From: Actinoalloteichus_B caeruleus
GTDB taxonomy: Bacteria > Actinomycetota > Actinomycetes > Mycobacteriales > Pseudonocardiaceae
Reading direction: 5' to 3' (one strand)
NCBI RefSeq assembly: GCF_000718005.1
Contig: NZ_JODV01000001.1
DNA length: 64,000 bases
The notes under the pieces are model-generated. The model was not told the origin of the DNA. It saw only the letters and a list, made by a program, of their open reading frames with translations, and did not search any database. Shown in pieces: positions 34,297-42,199 of this stretch (its first letter is position 1; the number at the start of each line of letters is the position of its first letter). The position numbers and the translations under genes are program-made.

Positions 34297-34563
34297 TCAC
34301 GGTTCGTCGAACTCGCCGTCCTTGGCGCCCTCCACGAAGGCGTCCCACTCGGCCTGGGTGAACACGAGCACGGGCCCCTCCGGGTCGGCTCCGTTGCGCA
34401 TGAGGATGTACTCCTCGACGAAGGCGATCTCCACGCCCTTCTGGTCGTCGTCCTCCGTGCTGGTGATCCACTCCGCGTTGGAGATGTCCAGCTTGCCCCG
34501 GACATGCGCCTTGTCGTCGTAGATCGGGACCTCGTTGCCCTCGCGCTGGATCTCGTGACTCAC
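34297..34563 (-). CDS. DUF397 domain protein
   Basis: 88 residues. The C-terminal DPEGPVLVFTQAEWDAFVEG and the preceding NAEWITSTEDDDQKGVEIAF match DUF397, a small domain common in actinomycetes and usually encoded next to an XRE-type regulator as its cognate partner. No regulator is adjacent here: the neighbours are serA and ilvC. Very acidic (many Asp/Glu). GTG 34563 has a good GGGAGAG site. Confidence 0.82.
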   Translation of the reverse strand: MSHEIQREGNEVPIYDDKAHVRGKLDISNAEWITSTEDDDQKGVEIAFVEEYILMRNGADPEGPVLVFTQAEWDAFVEGAKDGEFDEP

Positions 34564-34673
34564 CGGGCACTCTCCCTGCGTTGGCGGTGGAGGACGTCCT
34601 CGGGACGGCCCACCGGAGCTGTCACCTTGCGCGACGAACCGTATACCCGCAGGAGATGGCTCCCGCACGAGGT

Positions 34674-34713
34674 GCCGGCGGTCCGGGGGTGACCACCCGT
34701 CCGGACCGCCGGC
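34674..34713 (-). terminator. GC-rich hairpin after ilvC
   Basis: Perfect 13-bp arms (GCCGGCGGTCCGG and complement) with a 14-base, partly self-complementary loop, starting 19 bp beyond the ilvC stop and without a T tract. Marks the end of the ilvB-ilvN-ilvC unit. Confidence 0.6.
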
Positions 34714-34731
34714 TGATGACCACGACCGGGG

Positions 34732-35745
34732 TCAGTTGGTCTCGGTGATCGGGCGGTCCACCCAGGACATCAGGCCGCGCAGCTTCTTGCCGACCTCCTC
34801 GATCGGGTGAGCTTCGCCCTCGGCCCGCAGGCGCTTGAAGTTCGGGCGCCCGGCCTCCTCCTCCGCGACCAGTTCCTTCGCGAAGGTCCCGTCCTGGATC
34901 TCCCCCAGGATGCGGCGCATCTCCTCCTTGACCGCCGGCGAGATGACCCGGGGACCCCGCGTCAGGTCGCCGTACTCGGCGGTGTCGGAGATCGAGTACC
35001 GCATCCGGGAGAGGCCACCCTCGTAGAGCAGGTCGACGATGAGCTTCAGCTCGTGCAGGACCTCGAAGTAGGCGATCTCCGGCTGGTAACCGGCCTCGGT
35101 CAGCGTCTCGAACCCGGCCTGGATCAGCGCCGTGGTCCCCCCGCAGAGGACGACCTGCTCACCGAAGAGGTCGGTCTCGGTCTCCTCCTTGAAGGTCGTC
35201 TTGATGACACCGGCGCGGGTGCCGCCGACGCCCTTCGCCCAGGCGAGGGCGAGGGCCTGCGCGTTGCCGGTGGCGTCCTGCTCCACGGCGATGAGCGCGG
35301 GCACGCCCTTGCCGTCGACGAACTGCCGGCGCACCAGGTGACCGGGGCCCTTCGGCGCGACCATCGCCACGTCCACGTCCGCCGGGGGGGTGATGAGCCC
35401 GTAGCGGATGGACAGGCCGTGCCCGAAGAACAACGCGTCGCCGGGCTTGAGGTTGGGAGCGATGTCCTTCTCGTAGATCCCGGCCTGGAGGTGGTCGGGA
35501 GCCAGGATCATGATCACGTCGGCCTCGGCGGCGGCCTCCGAGGTCGTCACGACCCGGAGCCCCTCCTCCTCGGCCTTCACCCGCGACTTCGAGCCCTCGG
35601 CGAGGCCGATGCGGACGTCGACGCCGGAGTCGCGCAGGCTCAACGCGTGGGCGTGGCCCTGGCTGCCGTAGCCGATGACGGCGACCTTCCTGGCCTGGAG
35701 CACCCCGAGGTCGGCGGCGTCGTCATAGAAAATCTCGGCACTCAT
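34732..35745 (-). CDS. ilvC: Ketol-acid reductoisomerase
   Basis: 337 residues, short class I enzyme converting acetolactate or acetohydroxybutyrate to the dihydroxy acid with NADPH. Rossmann motif AVIGYGSQGHAHALSLRDSG (residues 18-37), SVRIGL-type binding loop as VDVRIGLAEGSKSR, Mg-binding DLFGEQVVLCGG and YEGGLSRMRYSISDTAEYGD are visible. ATG 35745 has AAGGAACCAGGA upstream. It follows ilvN by 58 bp on the same strand, giving ilvBNC. Confidence 0.97.
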   Translation of the reverse strand: MSAEIFYDDAADLGVLQARKVAVIGYGSQGHAHALSLRDSGVDVRIGLAEGSKSRVKAEEEGLRVVTTSEAAAEADVIMILAPDHLQAGIYEKDIAPNLKPGDALFFGHGLSIRYGLITPPADVDVAMVAPKGPGHLVRRQFVDGKGVPALIAVEQDATGNAQALALAWAKGVGGTRAGVIKTTFKEETETDLFGEQVVLCGGTTALIQAGFETLTEAGYQPEIAYFEVLHELKLIVDLLYEGGLSRMRYSISDTAEYGDLTRGPRVISPAVKEEMRRILGEIQDGTFAKELVAEEEAGRPNFKRLRAEGEAHPIEEVGKKLRGLMSWVDRPITETN

Positions 35746-35803
35746 TCCTGGTTCCTTCTCTGTGGTGTTCTGTGGTGTGCTTCCACGAGCGCGAGCGGTC
35801 GGC

Positions 35804-36310
35804 TCAGCGCACCGCGGAGGCGGTGATGGACCGCGCCCCCCGACCGAGCGCGACCATGCCCGACCGGACCATCTCGCGGACGCCGTAGGGTTCGAGCATC
35901 CGCAGCAGCGCGTCCAGTTTGTCCGCCGTCCCGGTGGCCTCCACCGTCACGGCCTCCGGCGCGACGTCGACGACCTTGGCGCGGAAGAGCTGCACGGTCT
36001 CGAGGACCTGCGTGCGCACCGTGGCGTCGGCGCGGACCTTGACCAGCAGCAGTTCACGCTGCACCGAGGCCACCGGATCCAGTTCGACGATCTTGATCAC
36101 GTTGACCAGCTTGTTGAGCTGCTTCGTGACCTGTTCGAGCGGCAACTCGTCCACCGCGACGACGATCGTCATCCGGGAGATGTGCGGGTACTCGGTCTCC
36201 CCCACGGCGAGCGACTCGATGTTGAAGCCCCGTCGGGAGAACAGGCCGGCCACCCTGGCCAGCACACCCGGCTTGTTCTCCACCAGCACGCTGAGCGTGT
36301 GCCGACTCAT
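35804..36310 (-). CDS. ilvN: Acetolactate synthase regulatory subunit
   Basis: 168 residues. Residues 1-75 are an ACT domain (HTLSVLVENKPGVLARVAGL, FNIESLAVGETEYPHISRMT) that binds valine; the C-terminal half (ELLLVKVRADATVR, LLRMLEPYGVREMVRSGMVAL) activates IlvB. Its ATG forms an ATGA overlap with the stop of a 22-codon ORF coming from ilvB, so it is probably translated by re-initiation, helped by AGGAGCAGGG upstream. Confidence 0.96.
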   Translation of the reverse strand: MSRHTLSVLVENKPGVLARVAGLFSRRGFNIESLAVGETEYPHISRMTIVVAVDELPLEQVTKQLNKLVNVIKIVELDPVASVQRELLLVKVRADATVRTQVLETVQLFRAKVVDVAPEAVTVEATGTADKLDALLRMLEPYGVREMVRSGMVALGRGARSITASAVR

Positions 36311-36375
36311 CTGCCCTGCTCCTGTTCCTCGGAATCCCGTCCGGCTGTCCGACCGTGGCGCGTGTGCCGGCTCAT
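36307..36375 (-). CDS. 22-codon relay ORF bridging ilvB and ilvN
   Basis: A short ORF starting MSRHTRHGRTAGR whose ATG overlaps the ilvB stop (ATGA, 36375-36372) and whose TGA overlaps the ilvN start (ATGA, 36310-36307). It is out of frame with ilvN. Its first five residues (MSRHT) and underlying bases repeat the start of ilvN, indicating a local duplication of the ilvN initiation region. Ribosomes finishing ilvB could pass through it to ilvN. Whether the peptide itself matters is unknown. Confidence 0.5.
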   Translation of the reverse strand: MSRHTRHGRTAGRDSEEQEQGR

Positions 36376-38204
36376 ACGTCCGACTCGTCGAAGTCCGGCC
36401 GGATGCCCCGGGCCGCCTGGACCTCGTCGTTGCCCGCGCCCGGGCCGACCATCGGCCACACCTGGGCGTCCTTGCCGACGACGAAGTCGAGCACGACGGG
36501 GCGGTCGTTGATCTCCAGCGCGCTGGTGATCGTCGCGTCGACCTCCTCCCGGGACTCGCAGCGGAACGCGGCGCAGCCCAGTGCCTCCCCGAGCTGGACG
36601 AAGTCCGGGATGCGGTGCTTGTGGGTGCCCAGGTCGGTGTTGGAGTAGCGCTCCGAGTAGAACAGGCTCTGCCACTGGCGGACCATGCCCAGGTTCCCGT
36701 TGTTGATGACGGCGACCTTGATCGGGATCCCCTCGATCGCGCAGGTCGCCAGTTCCTGGTTGGTCATCTGGAAACAACCGTCGCCGTCGATCGCCCACAC
36801 CTCGGTGTCCGGCCGGCCCATCTTGGCGCCCATCGCCGCCGGCACCGCGTACCCCATCGTGCCGAGGCCGCCCGAGTTGATCCAGCTGCGGGGCGACTCG
36901 TACCGGATGAACTGCGCCGCCCACATCTGGTGCTGCCCGACGCCGGCCGTGTACACGGCGTCGGGCCCCACGAGCGCACCGATCCGCTCGATCACGTACT
37001 GCGGCGACAGGGTCCCGTCGGCCGGCCACTCGTAGCCGAGCGGGAACCGCTGCTGCCAGTTCGCGACCTGGGCGCGCCACGGGGCGAGGTCCGCCCGTCC
37101 GCCGTGGTCGAACTCGTCCCGCAGCGCGTCGAGGAGGTCGACGATCACCTCCCGGCAGTCACCGACGATGGGCACGTCGGCACGGCGGTTCTTCGAGATC
37201 TCGGCCGGGTCGATGTCGGCGTGGATGACCTGCGCCTCGGGCGCGAAGGAGGAGAGCCGGCCGGTGACCCGGTCGTCGAAACGGGCTCCGAGCGCGACCA
37301 ACAGGTCCGCCCGCTGCATGGCGGTGACCGCCGAGACCGTGCCGTGCATCCCGGGCATGCCCAGGTGCAGGGGGTGCGAGTCCGGGAAGGCCCCCCGGGC
37401 CATCAGGGTGGTGACGACCGGGATCCCGGTCAGGTCGACCAGGTCGCGCAGCTGCGCGACGGCCTCGGCCTTGAGCACACCGCCGCCCACGTACAGCACA
37501 GGTCGGCGGGCGGCGCTGATCATCCTGGCCGCCTCGCGCACCTGCTTGCCGTGCGGACGCGAGGTGGGGCGGTAGCCGGGCAGCTTCATCTCCGGCGGCC
37601 ACGCGAAGGAGGTGGTCTCCTGGAGGACGTCCTTCGGGATGTCCACGAGGACCGGCCCCGGGCGTCCCGTGGAGGCGAGGTGGAACGCCTCCGCGATCGT
37701 CCTGGGGATGTCGGCGGGGTCGGTGACCAGGAAGTTGTGCTTGGTCACGGGCTGCGTGATCCCGCAGATGTCCGCCTCCTGGAAGGCGTCGGTGCCGATC
37801 AGGCCGCGCGTCTGCTGGCCGGTGATCGCCACGACCGGGACGGAGTCCATGTTCGCGTCCGCGAGGGGCGTGACGAGGTTGGTGGCGCCGGGACCCGAGG
37901 TGGCCATGCACACCCCGACCCGCCCGGTGGCCTGTGCGTAACCGGTCGCGGCGTGACCGGCGCCCTGCTCGTGGCGCACGAGCACGTGGCGCACCTTCCG
38001 CGAGTCCAGCAGCGGGTCGTAGGCCGGGAGGATGGTGCCGCCGGGGATTCCGAAGACGACCTCGCAGCCCACCTCCTCCAGGGACCGGACGAGCGACTGG
38101 GCGCCCGTCACCTGCACGGGCGCGCCGGTGGGCGGCGCCGGCTTGGGCCTGGCCGGACCGGCGGGGGCCGGAGCCGGGGCTGGTCGTGCGTTGGCGCTGG
38201 TCAT
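36372..38204 (-). CDS. ilvB: Acetolactate synthase catalytic subunit
   Basis: 610 residues, thiamine-diphosphate and FAD enzyme making acetolactate and acetohydroxybutyrate. After a Pro/Ala-rich N terminus, GCEVVFGIPGGTILPAYDPL holds the active-site glutamate region, VCMATSGPGATNLVTPLADA and VVAITGQQTRGLIGTDAFQE follow, and the ThDP motif is WAIDGDGCFQMTNQELATCA. ATG 38204 has GAGGCAGAGC upstream. A leader peptide with attenuator precedes it, and it leads the ilvBNC transcript. Confidence 0.97.
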   Translation of the reverse strand: MTSANARPAPAPAPAGPARPKPAPPTGAPVQVTGAQSLVRSLEEVGCEVVFGIPGGTILPAYDPLLDSRKVRHVLVRHEQGAGHAATGYAQATGRVGVCMATSGPGATNLVTPLADANMDSVPVVAITGQQTRGLIGTDAFQEADICGITQPVTKHNFLVTDPADIPRTIAEAFHLASTGRPGPVLVDIPKDVLQETTSFAWPPEMKLPGYRPTSRPHGKQVREAARMISAARRPVLYVGGGVLKAEAVAQLRDLVDLTGIPVVTTLMARGAFPDSHPLHLGMPGMHGTVSAVTAMQRADLLVALGARFDDRVTGRLSSFAPEAQVIHADIDPAEISKNRRADVPIVGDCREVIVDLLDALRDEFDHGGRADLAPWRAQVANWQQRFPLGYEWPADGTLSPQYVIERIGALVGPDAVYTAGVGQHQMWAAQFIRYESPRSWINSGGLGTMGYAVPAAMGAKMGRPDTEVWAIDGDGCFQMTNQELATCAIEGIPIKVAVINNGNLGMVRQWQSLFYSERYSNTDLGTHKHRIPDFVQLGEALGCAAFRCESREEVDATITSALEINDRPVVLDFVVGKDAQVWPMVGPGAGNDEVQAARGIRPDFDESDV

Positions 38205-38244
38205 GTGCTCTGCCTCGTTGATCTCGAGAGTGCGGGGCCGTCAA

Positions 38245-38324
38245 ACAAAAAACCCCCGGTAGCCCCGGAGGGCCACGCGAGGGTTGGCGCGTCGACGCTG
38301 CGATTCCCTAAGCGTCGACGCGCC
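38245..38324 (-). promoter_or_regulatory. Transcription attenuator of ilvBNC
   Basis: A perfect 14-bp inverted repeat, GGCGCGTCGACGCT with its complement (38324-38311 and 38299-38286), spans the end of the leader peptide, followed by a second hairpin CCCTCCGG/CCGGGGG (38272-38253) and TTTTTTGTTT, an intrinsic terminator. The layout is classical leader-peptide attenuation and parallels that of cimA. Confidence 0.82.
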
Positions 38325-38358
38325 AGGGAAGTACGAGAACGTCAATCAGTCGCAGCAC
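38308..38358 (-). CDS. ilvB leader peptide rich in Leu, Val and Ile
   Basis: Sixteen codons, MLRLIDVLVLPWRVDA with GTG start, containing four Leu, three further Val and one Ile. TAG at 38308 lies in the loop of the first attenuator hairpin. The GTG is seven bases after the -10 of its promoter, so the leader is probably translated from a leaderless 5' end; there is no Shine-Dalgarno sequence. Confidence 0.8.
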   Translation of the reverse strand: MLRLIDVLVLPWRVDA

Positions 38359-38365
38359 GGGTCGT

Positions 38366-38394
38366 AGGTTGCCACAGTCGGTCAGTGGCGTCAA
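38366..38394 (-). promoter_or_regulatory. ilvB leader promoter
   Basis: TTGACG (38394-38389), 17-bp spacer, CAACCT (38371-38366), then seven bases to the GTG of the leader peptide. The remaining divergent region to 38675 carries no gene; it must also hold the promoter of the PH-domain gene. Confidence 0.6.
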
Positions 38395-38675
38395 CTCTGC
38401 GGGACACCGTCCCGAATGGTGGACACCACGGGCGGGACGCGACTCGCCGACCTGCGCAAACTCCCCTCACCGGCAGTGAGGACGCTCCGCTGACCGGGCG
38501 ACCCACTCATCCCCGGAAGGCCGAACCCGCTGCTGGACCAGCCGTGCGCCCCCTGGCGCACGCGGCACGTCGTCACCGCCCCCGGTGGTGTGCGTCGCGA
38601 GGGGGCGGGACGGGAGCACCGGGCGGGTCGGGACCAGGCCGTTCCCGGGCCCGGCACCGGTGGGAGTATCGGGGC

Positions 38676-39254
38676 ATGAGCGCGGTGGACGAGAAGCAGC
38701 CAGCCGAGACGGACGTCGAGCGGAGGCCGGTGACGTTCCGCCTCTCCCCCGTGGCCTACCTCGGCATCGGATTCCTCGCGCTGTGCGCGACGCCGGTCGC
38801 CTTCGGTGCACCCGGCCTCCAGGTGGTCTACCTGGTCCCCCTGGCCCTGGCCTTCGCCCTGCACCGGTGGCGGACGGTCGCCACGACCTCCGGGCTGACG
38901 GTGTTCCGGATGATGGGCACCATCGAACTGCCCTGGTCCGAGGTGACCTCGCTGCGCATCGTCGGGGAGTCCACGGTCCGGGCGGTCCGGTCCGATGACT
39001 CGGAACTCCCACTGCCGGCCGTCCGGCCACGGGACCTCCCGCTGCTCTCCCTCGCCAGTGGCGGCCAGGTTCCCGACCCCCTCGCCGCCGCCGACACCGA
39101 CACGAACACGTCCCCGGCGGGCGAGAACGCGGAGACCCCCGAGGCTCCGGCCGGCGACGCCGAGGCCTCCCCCACCGAGGGCGGCTCGGGCGAGGCCGAC
39201 CCGGACTCCGCCGGGACCGCCCCGACCTCGAGGACCGGGGACTCCGGACGCTGA
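38676..39254 (+). CDS. PH-domain membrane protein (Cfp6-like)
   Basis: 192 residues. Two hydrophobic segments (AYLGIGFLALCATPVAFG and LQVVYLVPLALAFAL, residues 25-62) are followed by a bacterial PH domain strand set (TTSGLTVFRMMGTIELPWSEV, SLRIVGESTVRAVRSDD). The last 60 residues are Asp/Thr/Pro/Ala-rich and disordered. It is the positional and domain equivalent of Rv3004 (cfp6) beside ilvB in M. tuberculosis. ATG 38676 was chosen at the conserved start; upstream codons are low complexity. Function unknown. Confidence 0.85.
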   Translation: MSAVDEKQPAETDVERRPVTFRLSPVAYLGIGFLALCATPVAFGAPGLQVVYLVPLALAFALHRWRTVATTSGLTVFRMMGTIELPWSEVTSLRIVGESTVRAVRSDDSELPLPAVRPRDLPLLSLASGGQVPDPLAAADTDTNTSPAGENAETPEAPAGDAEASPTEGGSGEADPDSAGTAPTSRTGDSGR

Positions 39255-39592
39255 GAGCCCGCACCGGGCGCGACCGGCCAGGACGCCCCGCGCCCCGACC
39301 GGAGTAGTGTCGGGGACACCGCCCATCCACCACTGGGCTGTCGGTGACCGGCCGGTCGCCCCGGGTCACCACCCGGGCACGGGTCGGTGCGCGGCGGAAG
39401 AGCGACCCCCGGAGGGATCGCCGGTCACCGCGTCCGCTCATGGGTACCGCCCCGGCGGCGCGCCTGGCCCCACCCCCGCCCGGGGAGCCACCGCCCCAGT
39501 CCGACAGTTCGACACCGAGCCCACCTCCGGGCTCCCGGGCCGGCGAACACGTCGACCCGGACCACGACAGACGCTGGTTCCTGGGAGGAGCT
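39255..39592. other. ilvD upstream region
   Basis: 338 bp with no credible gene. A TAGTGT -10-like box (39305-39310) overlaps a short inverted repeat GTGTC-3-GACAC (39307-39319), leaving a long untranslated leader of about 270 bases if used for ilvD. No leader peptide with branched-chain codons was found here, unlike at ilvB and cimA. Confidence 0.4.
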
Positions 39593-41437
39593 GTGCCCCA
39601 ACTCCGCTCCCGCACCACCACCCACGGCCGCAACGCCGCGGGGGCTCGTGCGCTGTGGCGTGCCACCGGCATGACCGACACCGACTTCGGCAAGCCGATC
39701 GTCGCCATCGCCAACTCGTACACCCAGTTCGTGCCCGGCCACGTGCACCTCAAGGACATGGGCGACCTGGTGGCCGGCGCCGTACGGGAGGCCGGCGGGG
39801 TCGCCAGGGAGTTCCACACCATCGCCGTCGACGACGGCATCGCGATGGGCCACAGCGGCATGCTCTACTCGCTGCCCTCCCGCGAGGTCATCGCCGACGC
39901 CGTCGAGTACATGGTCGAGGGACACCAGGCCGACGCGCTCGTCTGCATCTCCAACTGCGACAAGATCACGCCGGGCATGCTCAACGCGGCGATGCGGCTG
40001 AACATCCCCACCGTGTTCGTCTCCGGTGGTCCGATGGAGGCCGGCAAGGCCGTCGCCGTCGACGGTGTCACCCGGGCACCCACCGACCTGATCACGGCGA
40101 TCTCGGCGTCGGCGAGCTCCGAGGTCGACGACGCCGGCCTCTCCGAGGTGGAACGCTCGGCCTGCCCGACCTGCGGCTCCTGCTCCGGCATGTTCACCGC
40201 GAACTCCATGAACTGCCTCACCGAGGCGCTGGGCCTCGCCCTGCCCGGCAACGGGTCGACCCTGGCCACCCACGCGGCCCGCCGGGAGCTGTTCCTGGCC
40301 GCCGGTCGCACCGTGGTCGAGATCTCCCGACGCTGGTACGAGCAGGACGACGACTCCGTCCTGCCCAGGTCGGTGGCCAGCAGGAAGGCCTTCGAGAACG
40401 CGATGGCCCTGGACATGGCGATGGGCGGCTCGACGAACACCGTGCTGCACATCCTGGCCGCCGCCCAGGAGGGCGAGGTCGACTTCGACCTCGCCGACAT
40501 CGAGGCGATCAGCAGGCGGGTGCCCTGCCTGTCGAAGGTCAGCCCCAACTCCGACTACCACATGGAGGACGTGCACCGGGCGGGCGGCATCCCCGCCATC
40601 CTCGGTGAGCTGGACCGGGGTGGGATGCTCCACCGGGACGTGCGCTCGGTGCACTCGCCCACCCTGGCGAGCTGGCTCGCCGAGTGGGACATCCGCTCCG
40701 GCGAGGCGTCGGACCGCGCCGTCGAGCTCTTCCACGCCGCACCAGGCGGCGTGCGCACCACCAGGGCCTTCTCCACCGAGAACCGGTGGGTCTCCCTGGA
40801 CACCGACGCCGAGGGCGGCTGCATCCGCGACGTCGAGCACGCCTACACCGCCGACGGTGGCCTCGCCGTGCTGCGCGGCAACCTCGCCGAGGACGGCGCC
40901 GTCATCAAGACCGCCGGGATCGACGAGGAGCTGTGGCGGTTCCAGGGGCCGGCCCGGGTGGTCGAGAGCCAGGAACAGGCGGTGTCGGCGATCCTGTCCC
41001 GTGAGATCCAGCCGGGAGAGGTGCTGGTCGTCCGGTACGAGGGGCCGGCCGGCGGCCCGGGGATGCAGGAGATGCTGCACCCGACCGCCTTCCTCAAGGG
41101 TTCCGGGCTCGGCAAGAAGTGCGCCCTGATCACCGATGGCCGCTTCTCCGGTGGTTCCTCGGGCATCTCCGTCGGCCACATCTCCCCGGAGGCCGCCGGT
41201 GGCGGGTTGATCGGCCTGGTGGAGAACGGTGACCAGGTCCTGATCGACGTGCGGGAACGCAGGTTGGACCTGCTCGTGGACGAGGCCGTCCTCGCCGAAC
41301 GACGCGCCAAGATGGAGGCGTCCGAACGTCCGTGGCAGCCGGTGGACCGGCAGCGGAAGGTGTCCACGGCGCTGCGCGCGTACGCGCGGCTCGCGACGCC
41401 CGCCTCGATGGGAGCCGTGCGCGACCCGCGACTCTGA
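39593..41437 (+). CDS. ilvD: Dihydroxy-acid dehydratase
   Basis: 614 residues; dehydrates dihydroxy acids to the 2-oxo acids in valine and isoleucine synthesis, using an Fe-S cluster. Motifs: RNAAGARALWRATGM, VDDGIAMGHSGMLYSLPSRE, SNCDKITPGMLNAAMR (cluster Cys), ACPTCGSCSGMFTANSMNCL (cluster Cys), and ALITDGRFSGGSSGISVGHI near the end. GTG 39593 is preceded by GGAGGAG. In M. tuberculosis ilvD is elsewhere; here it faces away from ilvBNC. Confidence 0.97.
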   Translation: MPQLRSRTTTHGRNAAGARALWRATGMTDTDFGKPIVAIANSYTQFVPGHVHLKDMGDLVAGAVREAGGVAREFHTIAVDDGIAMGHSGMLYSLPSREVIADAVEYMVEGHQADALVCISNCDKITPGMLNAAMRLNIPTVFVSGGPMEAGKAVAVDGVTRAPTDLITAISASASSEVDDAGLSEVERSACPTCGSCSGMFTANSMNCLTEALGLALPGNGSTLATHAARRELFLAAGRTVVEISRRWYEQDDDSVLPRSVASRKAFENAMALDMAMGGSTNTVLHILAAAQEGEVDFDLADIEAISRRVPCLSKVSPNSDYHMEDVHRAGGIPAILGELDRGGMLHRDVRSVHSPTLASWLAEWDIRSGEASDRAVELFHAAPGGVRTTRAFSTENRWVSLDTDAEGGCIRDVEHAYTADGGLAVLRGNLAEDGAVIKTAGIDEELWRFQGPARVVESQEQAVSAILSREIQPGEVLVVRYEGPAGGPGMQEMLHPTAFLKGSGLGKKCALITDGRFSGGSSGISVGHISPEAAGGGLIGLVENGDQVLIDVRERRLDLLVDEAVLAERRAKMEASERPWQPVDRQRKVSTALRAYARLATPASMGAVRDPRL

Positions 41438-41460
41438 GCCCCCGCACCGGGCGAGGACCT

Positions 41461-41501
41461 GGAACGGCCCGGTCACCCATGATGGGTGACCGGGCCGTTC
41501 C
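41461..41501. terminator. 41-bp palindromic bidirectional terminator
   Basis: Two perfect 20-bp arms around a single central G, between convergent ilvD and doxX. The centre reads ACCCATGATGGGT. It would fold equally in either transcript and so can stop both; there are no T tracts. Confidence 0.75.
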
Positions 41502-41542
41502 TCGTGGTGGGGGGTGGACGGCGGCCGGGGCCGCCGACGGCG

Positions 41543-42106
41543 TCACCGGAAGACGAACAGCACGACGGCCGTGGCGATACCACCGAGCACCAGGAAGATC
41601 AGGGCCGTGCGGAACGGGAACCGGAAGTAGGGCCGCCCGCTGTCCAGGGAGAACCGCCCCGGCCCCGTGAAGACCAACGCGGCCGCGGCGGCGGCCAGCA
41701 GCAGCTTGTACTCGAAGCCCCCGGCCTGGGTCAGGAAGAAGCCCTCGTCGAAGGTGAACACCACCGACGCCACCGCGAGCCCGAGCAGCGGCACCGAGGC
41801 CAGTGAGGCCAGCAGACCGATGACCAGCAGCCCGCCGGCCACGATCTCGGTGATCGCCGTCGTCATGGCGAGCGCGTCGGTGTTGGTGAAGCCCATGTCG
41901 GCCAGGCTGTCCGCGAAGCCGTCGAGCCCCGGGGTGCCGGCCCAGGTGAAGAACTTCTCCAGTCCGTGCGCGATGAAGATTCCCCCCACCACCAGGCGGA
42001 GCAGGAGCAGACCGAAGGCCGGCCCTGGATCCGCGCCCGCGTGGTCCGCCGCGCCGGGAGCCCGCATCGGAGTGGTGTTACCGGAATCGCCATCGTTGTA
42101 GTGCAC
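41543..42106 (-). CDS. DoxX-family membrane protein
   Basis: 187 residues with four membrane helices: FGLLLLRLVVGGIFIAHGLE, ITEIVAGGLLVIGLLASLA, VPLLGLAVASVVFTF with YKLLLAAAAAALVF, and TALIFLVLGGIATAVVLFVF at the C terminus. Rv3005c, in the same position, is a DoxX protein of the membrane oxidoreductase complex with SodA and SseA that handles oxidative stress. GTG 42106 was chosen since TACCCT stands six bases before it; ATG at 42163 or 42067 are alternatives. Confidence 0.87.
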   Translation of the reverse strand: MHYNDGDSGNTTPMRAPGAADHAGADPGPAFGLLLLRLVVGGIFIAHGLEKFFTWAGTPGLDGFADSLADMGFTNTDALAMTTAITEIVAGGLLVIGLLASLASVPLLGLAVASVVFTFDEGFFLTQAGGFEYKLLLAAAAAALVFTGPGRFSLDSGRPYFRFPFRTALIFLVLGGIATAVVLFVFR

Positions 42107-42199
42107 GAGGCCAGGGTAGACACCGGTGATCGGCGGTGGCGCGGAGAACCACCAGATCGCCATGAACCCGTGACGCCCCTCCGCCGGCCGGGCGAGGGG

